Positions 39,036 through 52,400 of a DNA stretch of 64,000 bases are shown here, piece by piece. The position numbers and the translations under genes are program-made. Below the pieces are notes generated by a model. That model saw only the letters and a list, made by a program, of their open reading frames with translations, was not told the DNA's origin and made no database searches. Position 1 is the first letter of the stretch; the number at the start of each line of letters is the position of its first letter. The stretch is from Nyssa sinensis (Eukaryota; Streptophyta; Magnoliopsida; Cornales; Nyssaceae), in NCBI GenBank assembly GCA_008638375.1, contig CM018031.1, forward strand, positions 10,444,062-10,508,061. Reading direction: 5' to 3'.

Positions 39036-39412
39036 GGATGTCTACGGGCAAACACTGGACAAGGTGTCCCTATCCCACATCCGCTCCGCGTTAAAATAAT
39101 CCTTCCCATACCTGCCCCGCTTTACCTCTACTTGTATCCCATACTCTCTCCATCATATCTCGATTGTACTTAATGTATTATCTTTATTCAAAAATCTCGA
39201 TTGTACTTAATGTATTATCTTTATTCAAAAATTATGTATATTCATAGAAAGATTAGGTATTTTAAATATATATATATAGATATATATATATACATAATAG
39301 AGTCGGGATGGGTTGAAATTTCCTTTTATTAAACCCGCTCATTACTCTTATCGGGTTTTAATTTCTTTTTACCAAACCCATCCCTAACTCGTTTATGTAC
39401 TTCCGGACATCC
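39036..39412. mobile_element. Non-coding element with GGATGTC ends
   Basis: A 377-bp block begins GGATGTCTACGGGCAAAC and ends CTTCCGGACATCC, giving short inverted ends. Inside are pyrimidine-rich CCCATACCTGCCCCGC-type segments, a 37-bp tandem duplication (39159-39232) and an AT microsatellite. The pattern matches a widespread type of plant non-autonomous repeat with CCCG/CGGG-rich flanks. The superfamily is not assigned. Confidence 0.45.
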
Positions 39413-40351
39413 CTATTTATGATATAATGCAGCTTTTGTTGTTTATATAAAGGAGAACGTGGTCTTTTTAACAAGAAAAGTGAAACACTTCTCGCATATG
39501 TAATTTAGTCCTGCACTTTGATTGGAGAAGATTAGATATACGATGTCTTGGGAGAGACCGTCTTAAAGACTGCCATTGAATAGAGTTCTGATGGCCTAAT
39601 AGACTGTAAGTCTAGTCAATGCGTTGTCCCTTGGAGACTGCTGCTTGAAGAGTGCATGAATTCAGAACTTTTAATGGTGTTTGTGACGCCAATAATGGCG
39701 TCTGGTGACACCCAGTTAGTGCATTGGGTGAAGGGTGGATAGAGTTTGAGATGGGCTATTGTTCTTTAATTGTATTAAATATATATGGCAGGGTTTATAG
39801 CTCATCTATACTCCACAATTTTCTGGGTATATATATATATATATGCATTCACTGAAATTAAATTTGTGTTGTAAAAGAGAATTAATTCATCAGTCGTTCT
39901 AATCTGCCAGTCAACGCAAAGATCACACCCCGTTCCTCGACGCGGCCTTTCAAAATTAATTTTTGTATGGCCAAGCCACAGTCATTGCACCAATGATATA
40001 TATCAGATTTATCACCCTGTATGGATTCATATTGTTTTGCACAATTTGAAAAGAATTTCCACTTTCGGTATTGGCTATGCTTTGCATGCAAGAGTGCTTC
40101 TCATTCTGAGATCATCCTTCTGTTGTGTGGAAGTAATAAAAATCAAGTAATAAATTGATTTTAAATAAAAATTTAAATATATATATATATATATTGTTTG
40201 ATAAGATGTTTACATTTACAACTAGAGATGATTAATTTATTAGATAAATATTTAGAAATTCAAGATTCTTTTTATAACCAATGATGACTCATTCAAAATT
40301 GATTATTCTTTTCAAAGGAATCTTAAAAACATTCTTCTTATATAAAGATTC

Positions 40352-40389
<38 letters not shown>

Positions 40390-41718
40390 TTACAATTAGG
40401 TCAAAAAAAATATCTAAAATAAAATGGGTCAATTGGCTTGCACATAAGACACGGAAAAATGAAAACACGAGTGGCTGGTTGAGAGTAGTGAAGTAAGTGC
40501 GAGAGAGAGAGAGGGAGAGGGAGAGTGAGTGCAGCCTGGGATGCAAAGTGGGGCCAAAGCAGTCCCGGGCTGTTTCTGCGGCTGTGATGTAGGTGGTGCG
40601 CCAGCTTCTGTTGTGAGCCATGTCACTATTGTTATATTTACTGTAAAAAAAAAAATTACTACATGGGTTGCACAATGAATCATACTTTATGAGAGAGTGG
40701 CATGTGTGTTGTCCAACCTGCGACTGTGACTCAACATATCAGTGTCACCTCATATGTCCCAAATCCACGGGCAAACGAACAAGTTTGTTCTGCTTTTATT
40801 TTGTTGATTCCATGTGTCTCTCTCTCTCTCTCTCTCTGCACATGGGTTGCAACATCTATACTTTTATGGGAATATGGAGAAGAAAAAAAAATGCATGTTC
40901 TACAAATCCCACCTTCCTGGATCTAATCTTTGGATTAGGCACAACCAATCAAGTAACGAGAAAGCTCTGTCAATCCTGTCCTTTTTTCTATTAATTTATT
41001 TTCAGCATACCACTGTTAGTTCACGGGTTCAATAGCTACACTATGTGCTCCAATACAATATTTATATGCACTTGTACTAATAAATGGCACTCAAAAGTGT
41101 TTGAAATCCTCTTGTATCCAACTGTACATGTATTACACTCAGTGTGCAACCTTTATGGTCTGAAAATTCCCAAGTATTATACTCATGCATTGTGAAATGG
41201 GTGAACTTCCCAACATCACTACTAGTGACCAAAGAGTTGTTTTTTTGGGGGTTGTTTTGGAGGTATCAATTTAATAGAAGAATATATTATTTTGTTTCTC
41301 GGGAGTAACAAATTAATGGCTGAAATCAGTTAATGAAATTAGGTTGATTCAGTCCAGTTTGACTGTTTGTTGGATCAAACTATCAAACTCAAGAACCTGT
41401 ACAAGTTTTAATGCGAATGACAAGATATTGGTATGCAACCCTCCTTGATTCAAGAACAAATGGTCCCATGACTTGAAATCGCATCTTGTCTTTAATTGTG
41501 ATGGTTGAAATTATATATAACTAAAAAAAATACATACACCGATAAATCAATCAAACTTAACAAAAATAAAAAAAAAAATTAAATATGAGTCTGAACAAAC
41601 AAATCAATACAGTCCTGTAATGAGAAAGACATGATGACCAACTGAGTTAGCCCACTTAATTAAAATCTTTTTATAATTTTAAATAGAGTTGTAAAAGAAG
41701 TTTTCGATAATACACTAA

Positions 41719-41867
41719 AAGCATCTTCAAAGGTGACTCAAAGTTTAAAATTTGAGTTAAAATTTTTAAAAAAAATTTTGATAATTACTTAAATTAATGC
41801 TTAAATAAAATTTTATTTAAATTTTAATCCAAATTAATAAAAAAATTAAATTACTGCAGGTGATGCT
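41719..41867. repeat. Probable Harbinger-like MITE remnant
   Basis: Starts AAGCATCTTCAAAGGTGACTC and ends CAGGTGATGCTC, with the same self-complementary AAATTTGAGTTAAAATTT interior as the other copies. The flanking target copies are not clear. Confidence 0.45.
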
Positions 41868-42652
41868 CTGCTCTGCGATAAAAAGAGTTGATTCCTTTTA
41901 ATGCAAATTTTGCACTTACCCACCAGAAGACAATTAAGCAAAACGTTGGTGTAAGTATAGAAGTAAGTGGCCCTCAGTTATACCCATTCCAAAATTAATT
42001 ATTGGAGTGTGATGAAAATTGAATGATTAATGGGACGCGTGTCAAATCATTAAATGAAATTGTTATGGTGGATCCCATTTTTTTGTACCTTTCTATTTCG
42101 GCGCACCGATCTGCGTTACAATTGTATCCACGTTTCATTTGAGAAAATATTGATTGATGATAAAAAAGTATTTAATAATTATTAAATAAAAAGTATTTAT
42201 AAAAAGTTTGATTAATTTAATGAAAAAATTAGACTAGTCAATTTAATCTAAATCATATTTAATAAAAAAAATCATGACCAATATATATGATTTGAGATTA
42301 TCCCAATCTCAAATAGTCTCAAAATATATTAAATATGTTTGAAAATTTGATTTAAATATTAAATTATTATTTAATGTTGTGTGATTAATTTTTAAAAATG
42401 CAGTAATTATTTTAAATTTATTTTTAAAAAATTATTTATTAAAAGTTTTTAAAATTTTATAAAATATTATCAAATTATATAAGAAATGACACTTTCAGTA
42501 AATAATATATTATTGTAAGAGTGAACATGACTCCCGCAATCATAGTGTGACAAGATTGTCTTCAACAATCAAAGCATCCCATGTGACTTGTGAGACTCAA
42601 TCACTTAATTTACTGTAATGTCATGCATGTTTTTTAAAAGTTATGTTATATG

Positions 42653-42875
42653 TGTTAAACTATCAATTCATTTAAAAGTTTAAGCTTTAAAAATAAGTGT
42701 AACTTTATTATTATATTCTGTAACAAGTTTTTTTATATGTGACCAATTTGAATCTACACGTATTAATACATATTTTTCAAGGTGACGGTGAGATTTGAAC
42801 TCGTGACCTTTAGCCTGCTATGATACTATGTTAAACCACCAACTAGCTTTTAGATGAGTTTAATATTTTCACAAT
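42653..42875 (-). repeat. Short LTR-like or SINE-like repeat fragment
   Basis: Direct repeats of TGTTAAAC-ATCAA type lie at 42653 and 42829. Between them, on the minus strand, are a degraded primer-binding motif (TAGTATCATAGC) and GAGTTCAAATCTC, which resembles a polymerase III B-box. The mixture suggests a small non-autonomous retroelement; the class is uncertain. Confidence 0.4.
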
Positions 42876-43308
42876 ATGAAGTTCAGACGCATCACTTAAT
42901 GTCATTTCAATTTGATAATACAAATGTAAATAAAAATTATGAATATAAGACATTTTCTATAAAAATAAAATAAAAATTAGAGATATGTTGATCATGTCAA
43001 ATGTTCAACTGCTACAAATCATTAGAAAAAAGAAAAAGAAAAACTCCTCTCTCCCTCTCTCAATTATTATATAGTTTTGCTAGAATCCACATGCATGAAT
43101 GTAAATTTGACTTTATTGAAAAGGTTAAAGAGAGGAGATAAGAGTATTGGCCGATGATCTTAATTGCTAATTATAATTAAGTGGAAGTTGAAATTAGGTG
43201 GAAGTTGAATTTGTTTTATTCTTTTTTTTTTTGTTTATAATTAGAATTTGTAATAATAGTTTTATTTTTATATATATTATGATTGGATCAATATATTTGG
43301 GAATTCAA

Positions 43309-43412
43309 ATCGTGCTTATATAAGGAAGCAATTGACCTCTCTCTTTCTGTGTCTCACACACACACACACACACACACACAGGGAGAGAGGATCGTGCTTA
43401 TATAAGGAAGCA
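43309..43412 (+). promoter_or_regulatory. Duplicated TATA-box region of the DHD/SDH-family gene
   Basis: The 22-base string starting ATCGTGCTTATATAAGG occurs twice, at 43309-43330 and 43391-43412, separated by CT- and CA-repeat DNA. Each copy has a good TATATAA box. The second lies about 100 bases before the start codon, the spacing expected for a core promoter; the first lies about 190 bases before it. A short upstream ORF (ATG 43412, MAILNSFEQA, stop at 43442-43444) would be in the leader only if transcription starts from the first box. Confidence 0.5.
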
Positions 43413-43505
43413 TGGCTATCCTGAACTCTTTTGAGCAAGCATAGTTATATCTCTCTCTCTCTCTACCTCTCACACACATAAACACATACACACAAACAAA
43501 CACGC

Positions 43506-45442
43506 ATGGCTTGGAAGAGCGGCCTCATGGTATGCACAATATTAGAGGGTGAAACCATGGAAGAAGTACTAAGTTCCATGGAGAAAGCAAGAGAAGAAGG
43601 TGCAGATCTTGTGGAGCTTTGCATCGATTCCATGTCCTTCTCTCACATTTCCGAGGTCGAACAACTCTTAAAGCAAAGAACTCTCCCTGTAATCGTCTCT
43701 TTCAGGTACCTTTCTTTTTCTTCTCCATTTTTCTCTTCCCTTCCTTTTCCCTCATTGCTGCATTTCAATAATAGAAGTTTGTGGTCCAGTGTTCACAAAT
43801 TTACTGTATAAAATATAAAAATTATTCATTATTCTTCGCATAGTTGTACTCGAGTCTATGAGTGATTATCATATCAATGCTGAAATGAAAAAATTTTAAT
43901 CTGTCCCGGTACATTGTACTCGAGTAAAAAGTGTTCGACATATATATCGTATGTTGATGTGGCGACTACAATACAGCTGATACCGATGAAAACCAACTCG
44001 TGTGGACTATATTCATAAATGTGACACCTAAATTGCTGGCGTCTTCACCACCACTTGTTCCATCATCATGTCATCTTGTTTGATGTCTGCCTATACTTAT
44101 TTACTTTCTTTCTTCTTTTTCCCTTTGTTATACAAGTCTTGTATAGGCTGCTTCAACACATCCTTATCTTTCTTTAGCACCGCATTCTCATTAATTAACT
44201 CAATGTTTCCAAACCTAGTCATGAATGCCGGCGGTGACTTGTAACATAACTTTTCGATTCATACTCCAATTTATCTATTACTATTCCTATCATCTATTTC
44301 TTTTGATTGGCAACACTTTTATCAATTATCATCGTATTGGATAAATTGGTAATGGAATATATTGGGTCACTTCATGCGTATCAGATTAAAGTTTCTTTTT
44401 CTCTTTAAGTTCTAACTGTCCAACGATTGACGTGAAAAAAAAAAAAACTCGAACTCGAAACGCATGAATTTTATCATAAAAAAATCTTGCATGGAAATAA
44501 ATATTTATGTCTGCATGCAACACTTTACTAGTTACACAAAAAAGTTCTTACATGGACCAGTTTCATGAATTATTTGAACAAAATATCTAATTTTTAATAG
44601 ACACAATAGTAACACTATGTTCAATGTCAAAATATAATTAGTAGAATTCACGAAATCAAATCAATAAACATGATTCATCTAATAGTAAAAGGAGTTGTCA
44701 TGGTCACAACTGAAGTACCATTCACACATTTGCATATTATCTGTTTTGCATATAAATATTGTTACAAAAGTTATACCCCATTTTTTGTTTGCTCTAATTA
44801 GAATGGTAGGTAGAGTTTTTTTTCCCTTTTTTTGAATTATATTTTATTCCAATGATTGGACCATAGGTGACCACCCTTTCCAGCTCATAAACTGACGGAC
44901 TAGTGTGATGGCTCCAAATCAGGCAAATAATGTTGAACTATAATTGAAGGGCCAACATGAACAAAACAACACTGGTAATGAGAGAGATTGATGGAATCAA
45001 AGAGCCCACACGAAGCACATGATTATCATAAAACAAATTAAATTATGAAATGAGAGGGAGAGAGCATTTTGGTTAGGTGGGAGGTCCTTTTCTAACACGT
45101 GAATTGCAATACGTGTAGGGTAGGTAGATCACGTCTTTGAAAGCCAAGTAAAGTATAACACGGCAAAAATGGTCTGGGAACAAGTGTTATTTAGGCTTTC
45201 AGTAAATTAATTAAATAATATTTGAAGAGTGGTATAGTCGGTCATAAAAATCAAATATTTACTAGTCTCATTGATTCGTATAATTCATACATCAATATCA
45301 CGTGTGCATGATTTATATACTTTAAGTAATTAATTGCGAATGGTAATAACATTCTTCATAATTTTTAGTACAACTTTTAAAATAAGTGTTGTAACTACAT
45401 GGAATAACAATCATAACTTTGAGAAAAAGTTATTATATATTT

Positions 45443-45478
<36 letters not shown>

Positions 45479-45593
45479 AGAAGTGATTTGGACAATCGAA
45501 AATGACAATTGTTTTCTTATTTTACCAACTTGTGTATTTCATGTGCTACAATCTGAGTGTTATGCATCGGTTTCCGACAAACTTACTTTTCTA

Positions 45594-45624
<31 letters not shown>

Positions 45625-46388
45625 CGAGATTTCATTTATTTAATTACAAGGTTCAATGACAATGTTTCTTTATATATAAATTATAATAATATTGCATAAC
45701 TCCTGTTTACAATAGTTACAAATAAACAATTATGATTAAGTAGTATATTCAAATATGTCATATAAGATTCACTTGATATTGAGATTCTACGTACTATTAA
45801 GTTAGAAGTTGAAAATTTAAAATTAGGTGGGGAATAGAATAAAATATAAAACTTGTGATCCCTCAGGTGTTGGACTGAAGTTGGGTTCTGGTTGTAAATT
45901 ATGAAATTATAGACGGAATAGCACATGGCACGTCCAATTGACTAGTTGAGATATATATATATTGTGTAGGTAGGTGTGCTTGTCCTTAGACATCAGAAAG
46001 GAATAGAATATATATTTTGTGGTTAGCCATCAGATAAAAATAGCATTATTCATGAATGAGAGCGAGCGAACATGAATGCAGAGGGTGAATAAAACAATAG
46101 AACTCCCTCAGTGGTCCTCCTAATTTCACAAAATATAAAAACCAAATTGAATTTGGAGACCGGGACTATCTGATTAGGTTACTACTCTCTTTACTTTTTG
46201 ATTATTATTTTTTAATTGTTTAAAATTATCGAATTTTTTTCATTAATTAAATTTAATTTTTGTTAATTAACATAGCTGGAAGCCAGTGAGAATATGAAAG
46301 AAACTCATCAATCACAAATGATGGGTGAGTTATAAAGCTTTCGGTTGCTTTCTAATCTCTCTCCTCTAGATTCATTATAAAATGTTCA

Positions 46389-46420
<32 letters not shown>

Positions 46421-49400
46421 AATTATTAAGTACAGATTATAAAAGTTGGCTTCAATATTTAAAAAATTATACTTAAATTGAAAAATTTATACTCAAGTTA
46501 TACAAGTAACTTACTAATGTACGGCAGTAAATGCTTGTAATACATAGTGTAATAGCCCATATACATTAGTGTGTCAGCACATAGCAAAATAAAAGAAGTG
46601 TCGGTAACTCAGTAATTTAAATATAATTTATTTATTTTTCTTTTTTCATGTTAAATTAAGTATACTTTTTTGAAATTATTAAGATTAACCGTAATTTTAC
46701 CTAAAATATTTAGAAACTTCCCACAGTAGAGAAATGGGCAGAGAGAAGATTGGCTAAAATTCTTAAATTTGGCCACTTGTCAGGCTTAATTCATCAAGGA
46801 GAGGAGACTCCAAGAATGCATGCTTGCAAGTTCTGAGATTGGCTCTGGAACTAGATGTTGAGTTCGTCGAAATTGAGCTTCAGGTTAGTTTCCCGTTGCA
46901 TTTCATTTATCCACTGGTGTTTGTGTTAACTTTTATAATTACCACTATCACCATTGCTTGCTTTCCTTTGGATTTCTCAAAACATTTCTGTACGATAGAA
47001 TTTTTGTTCATTTGGAGGAAATTTAGCAAATGGGTTCTTCCAGTTCATTGTACCGACATAGCATTTAACTGATTTTGATTGCGAACACACGTATGTACAC
47101 ACACACACACGCAATGGCGAATCTAAAAATCATATAGAAAAAGTCGGGGGATCTTGTTTTTAAAGAATTTTAACAAAATAGTAATTGAAAAGCGTGATTT
47201 AAAAAAAAAAAATTGGGAGGGCCATAGCCACCCCCTCCATCCGCCATTTTGTGTGTGTGTGTGTGTGTACATACATACATACATATAGACACACTCTTGA
47301 CAAATAGCATCCCCTCTCTCTCTAGTTTAATGATTGTGTGGTTTTTTTCTTGGGGTAATTTAATGATTATGTGGTTGTTTACATGTTAGGGTAATTGTGA
47401 TTCATCAATGCTGTTGCTGCTCAATATTAAGCTTGAATTAGTAATATTGTGATTCTCAAATTTGAGTACACAAACAGTTACTCTGTGTAAAATAATGTCA
47501 AATGTTAATTATGTATTCAATTCACCCGTAACACCTTGAATTGGTGGAACCAATAATGATTAATGGCCTTTGTGTTCCCAATTCGGTTTCTCTTTAGCAT
47601 AGAATGGCTACTGCTTGTCCAAATATTGCCATGACTAGATTAGGATCCATTATATGATCTGACATGTCCTAATATGAACAGGGTTTTCGATACCACGAGT
47701 TTGTTGCAAAATGTTTTCCATATAAACCAACAAAATCTTTTACTATTTCATTGGAAGTTCAGTCATTTTATTTATAAGTTTAGTGTATTATTGATTTTTT
47801 TTATTGGAAAATAAGTTTTGGGGGAGTTTCACATTGAGTACCGTGTCCACAAAGTAAACAGGACATTTTTTTTTGTTAATAAACAATATTTGTTAATTTC
47901 TTTGTCCTATGTATTCAAGGTTTTAAAGGAGGATTATGGTTTCCATTGCGAACATCTACCCCTCAATTTTAGCAGAGTAGTAAATAGGGAGTGATCAATC
48001 AAATATGAGAAGGAAAGAAAAGATAGGTTCCGCCTCAGTATACATTACTCAATAATTCACATTCCCAACATCAAACACTGTCATTAGATTTTCTTCCCTT
48101 GTGATGTTGTCCTTACTTAGTTTTGAACTTATATCTCTGTCCCATGAACAAATTCAAAATTTTGTTCACTTGTGACTCCTTTCCAGGTGCTTTTTGATGT
48201 TGGCATAACTGAATTTATGAACAAACGTATGAACAGCAAGATTATTGTATCAAGCAATGTGAATGGTGGGACCCCTTCGAGAGAGAAACTTGGTAACCTC
48301 ATTGCATGCCTGCAATCTACAGGGGCAGATGTCATCAAACTTTTGATTGATGTAGTTTATATAACCGATGTAGCACCGGTTTTCCATATGCTCAGTCACT
48401 GTCAGGTACATCTCATCACAATATTGATGGATTTGCAGTCTTTTTATGGCTGTTAATCATAAGTCGTAACACTCTCATGACTCATTCAACTTCACCCAAA
48501 CTAATTACTCCTATTACACTTTTTGGGGGGTGTTTAATTTTTTTTTAAAAAAATGATTTGCTATTAGAGAATTTGTTTCTTTGATATATATTGTCTTCCT
48601 ACAAACACATTTTTGGCAAGAGAACATGTTTGTGGAAAACATGACACCAAGTTGCTTTTGTAACACACTATATTGCTCTTGATATAAAATTGTGCTAATA
48701 AGCTTTTCATCATGGCATCTTTAATCCATATTTGACAATTCTGAGGGGGTGGAAGTGACCCTGGGGTTTCTTTTTATTTTCTTTTGATAAGTTTAGTATC
48801 ATAATGCACTAAAATTTTGTTAGATCCACCTGCAGGTACCACTAATTGCCAGAGCAGTGGGTGACAGAGGTCTTATAAGCCAACTATTGGGACCAAAATT
48901 TGGTGCTTTTTTAGTCTGTGGATCACTGGGAGGAAAATCCATACCTGGCTTGCCACCTCTAGTCAGCATCAAACAAGTTTACAAGCTCAATTATATGAAT
49001 GAAAATACAAAAGTTTTTGGTGTCGTCTCGAATCCAGTAGGCCACAGCAAAGGCCCTCTTCTACATAACCCTGCCTTTAGACATACAGGATATAATGGAA
49101 TTTATGTTCCCCTGCTCGTTGATGATATCAAGGAATTCTTTAGGGTCTATTCAGGCGCTGACTTTGCTGGTTTCAGGTACACGATCAATTTCTAAAAGAA
49201 GAAAAAGATGAGAAACTTTTTAGTACTCGTCCTCTGCAGTTTGGTTGCTCTTTGATTGGCACTTTTAGCTTCTTATGTGTGGAAAAGTTAGTTGCTGAAG
49301 CTCGTGTCTCTTACTAGTAATGCTGATAATCAAAAATCAACTTAGCTTTACAAAGCCTTAGATTATTCAGCTTTGGTTTATGTATCTGTTTCATTTTATA

Positions 49401-52400
49401 TAGGGACACCTAGTTTCGTCTCCTATGTTATAAGGAAATTAATTTTTTTAAATTCTTCTATGATCAGCATTTACAGTTAGGCTGCTATGGATTTCATATT
49501 ATAAAGTTCTATTTGATCTAATACCAGAGATAGGTTAGGCAGGGTTGTGTTGGTAAAATGATTTTACTTACTAAATGTGTTAGGCTGCTCACTTCTGCTT
49601 CAACACTTTGTTTTCTCTGTCAGTTTTATGGGATGCTGCTTTCTTGGAATTTCAAAATGGCTTGCTACTTGAATATATGAATAAATCCTCTAGAATATAG
49701 CTTATAAATATTGCAATTTCAATGACACGTTCCTCATCCAAGACCAAGAGCATTAGCAGATCGCTTTTCTTGGTTCTCTTTTTCATTGAGACAAATGCAG
49801 CCTACTTGAAACTTGAAACTTGAAATTCTTGGGGTTGTGACTTGTATAAAAAGTCAAACTGATCTTCTGGTTGCATTGCTAATACTCAAGGAACAAGGCT
49901 AGATAAACTACAGAGCAGTGAACTTTGCTTCTTATAGCTTATTAATATTGCAATTTCAATGACACGTTCCTCATCCAAGACCAAGAGCATTAGCAGATCG
50001 CTTTTCTTGGTTCTCTTTTTCATTGAGACAAATGCAGCCTACTTGAAACTTGAAATTCTTGGGGTTGTGACTTGTATAAAAAGTCAACTGATCTTCTGGT
50101 TGCATTGCTAATACTCAAGGAACAAGGCTAGATAAACTACAGAGCAGTGAACTTTGCTTCTTATAGCTCCATAATATTCATCTCCCAATGCATGCAATTC
50201 AGTCGTGTTTCTTCTGTGCACCTGCTGCCATGTTTCTTTTTCTCTCCTTAATGGTATATCCTCACTGTTGAAAATGCAGCTTAAGTCATAAACCTTGCTG
50301 CTAACTGCTGAAGTATTCAACTTGGGGTCTTTGTGTTTATTAGATTTGGGTAGGCTCTAACTTGGGCTTGTCATAAATCTATACACCATTTTTGAGTTTT
50401 TTGCTTTCTGTAATATTTATAGACAAAAACTCAAATGATGCTAAACTTGATGACAGTGCCTGAAATTTTGTGAAACCAATTTTTATCAATTCAATATAAG
50501 ATTATAACTGCCACAAGGGAAACCCATTAGTCCGCTTGACAGTATGTCCACTACAAAAGATGATGCATTGGATTGATGATGTTGTGACCTGCAAGAGCAA
50601 GTTCATTGCCTACTCATATTTAGGATTCAAGCAAATGCATGCAATTTTTCTTTCTGAAAACATATATCTTCTATATACAGTACCTCTCCTGTTTACCCTC
50701 CTAATTAAACTCACTCTCCAGTTTGTTGGCATAAACAGTTTCTTGTTAGGTATTTGTTTATTCTTCATAATTTTTGTTTCACTTCTTTACTGGCGCTGAA
50801 TGCTTGAATTGTTCAGATATATGCTTAGATCCAAACTATTTGTGTAGGGCACTACTGCCTGATATGACTTGTTTCTGAGCAGAAACCCAACTAGGATCTG
50901 TGTTTTGAAATACAAATCTGTTTCATTGAGTAGATTTTTTAATGCATGGTTTTCTTCCCTTTGATGGAATTTGCAGTGTTGGAATCCCACACAAGGAAGC
51001 AGCAGTAGGGTGCTGTGATGAAGTCCATCCACTTGCTAAGGTCTGAAATTTTTGCAATGTAATTTCGACCATATTTGAAGGGGAAAAAATAGCATTTTGT
51101 TTCAGTGCCCAAACTCTGTGCGCGTGCGTAAGCTTACATGCCTATGGCAGTCATCTGCGTGTAACTTGTTCAGGTTGGTTTGGTTTGGCATGGAGAAATA
51201 ATCAGCTAAACAAGGTCCAGGTCTTGGTATCTCAACCAAAACCAAAGTAAATGGTTTCAACCAATCCTGGTTGAGGTTGCAAACTCAGGATTTCTTCTTT
51301 TATTGAAAAATATATATTTAATACATAGTAGCTTATGCAATTAAGCTGAAATGAGATGTGTCATCTAATTTGCATGGAATTCATGAAATGGATATTAATT
51401 ATATACATATTTATATTTACATAAGAAATGAAATTTGCTCAACTCCATAAAGCATTATCTTGGCTACATTGTGTCAGCTAAATATGATAGCTTCTTCTTT
51501 GTCTTTCTGGTTTTTCTAGGACATGTATTTAAACATATATTGTTTGAGTGCTGCATATTACGGATATAAGACATTAGGAGTCAGCAGTGGGGTTGGGTTG
51601 ACTTAAATGGGGTTTTCAATCCAACAGAGTCAAGGTCTATGTCAAACTGAATCTAATCCAATTCAAAATTGAGTTGGAATTCTTGGGATGTATTGTACCA
51701 AGTTGCATTTCCATCCCTGCTTATATATACACATATGTATGTGTGTGTGTATATTTGATAGTATCTTGAACATTATAATTTCAGTTGCCTGCAATTGATC
51801 CGGCCTATGAGATAGCACAATTCTAACATAAAGGTGTGTAATTAACAATTCACTGGAGTGGAAATTTCTAAAATTTCAGGCTTGATATCTTTCTTATAAA
51901 CATCTATGAAGTATAGCCATTTGACATGAGTATCTTGCAGCACAAAATCTTATCTTTGCAGTTTAAGATGTGGTATTGATAATGTGACAGTGTATATAAT
52001 CTTTCTAAAGTGTGGTGTGCTTTGTGAATCAGTCCATAGGCGCTGTAAATACCATTATAAGGAGGCCTACTGATGGTAAGCTGGTGGGTTACAATACAGA
52101 TTGTGAGGCTTGTATAACAGCAATCGAGGATGCCCTAAGAGGTAATATGATTTATTTTATAATTGAGAAAATTTTTATAATATTTTTTTCTGATCGGAAG
52201 CCCCTAGAGTTACTACTGTATATTTATTTTATGATTGATAAAAAAATTAGAATTTTTTTTTTATTTTTGGTTGAGAGTTGACTATAATGCATCTTTTCTG
52301 ATTTTCTAATTTTCTAATTTAGAGCTTGAGTGGTTTCTCTAGGAAAATGATGAAAGCCTCCAGCAATTTGAAAGAACTAAAGGAATTTTATAATAATAAA

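Larger units (their letters stand above)
33921..43308. other. Intergenic region, ARF to DHD/SDH-family gene
   Basis: Contains the ARF 3' UTR to about 34200, an AT-rich stretch, an unrecognised locus at about 35830-38600, transposon-like repeats at 36470-36651, 39036-39412, 41719-41867 and 42653-42875, and TA/GA microsatellites (39827-39844, 40177-40193, 40359-40387, 40500-40520, 40818-40838). No other gene is supported. Confidence 0.5.

Noticed and set aside
39882..40091. 69-residue minus-strand ORF with YHWCNDCGLAIQ
   Set aside because: The Cys/His arrangement hints at a zinc site, but no family was recognised and there is no neighbouring exon; kept as unproven.
46731..46783. Reading the DHD/SDH-family exon 2 from an upstream acceptor near 46708
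   Set aside because: It gives an immediate stop; the acceptor TTGTCAG before 46784 restores the conserved frame (NSSRRGDSKNACLQVLRLAL).
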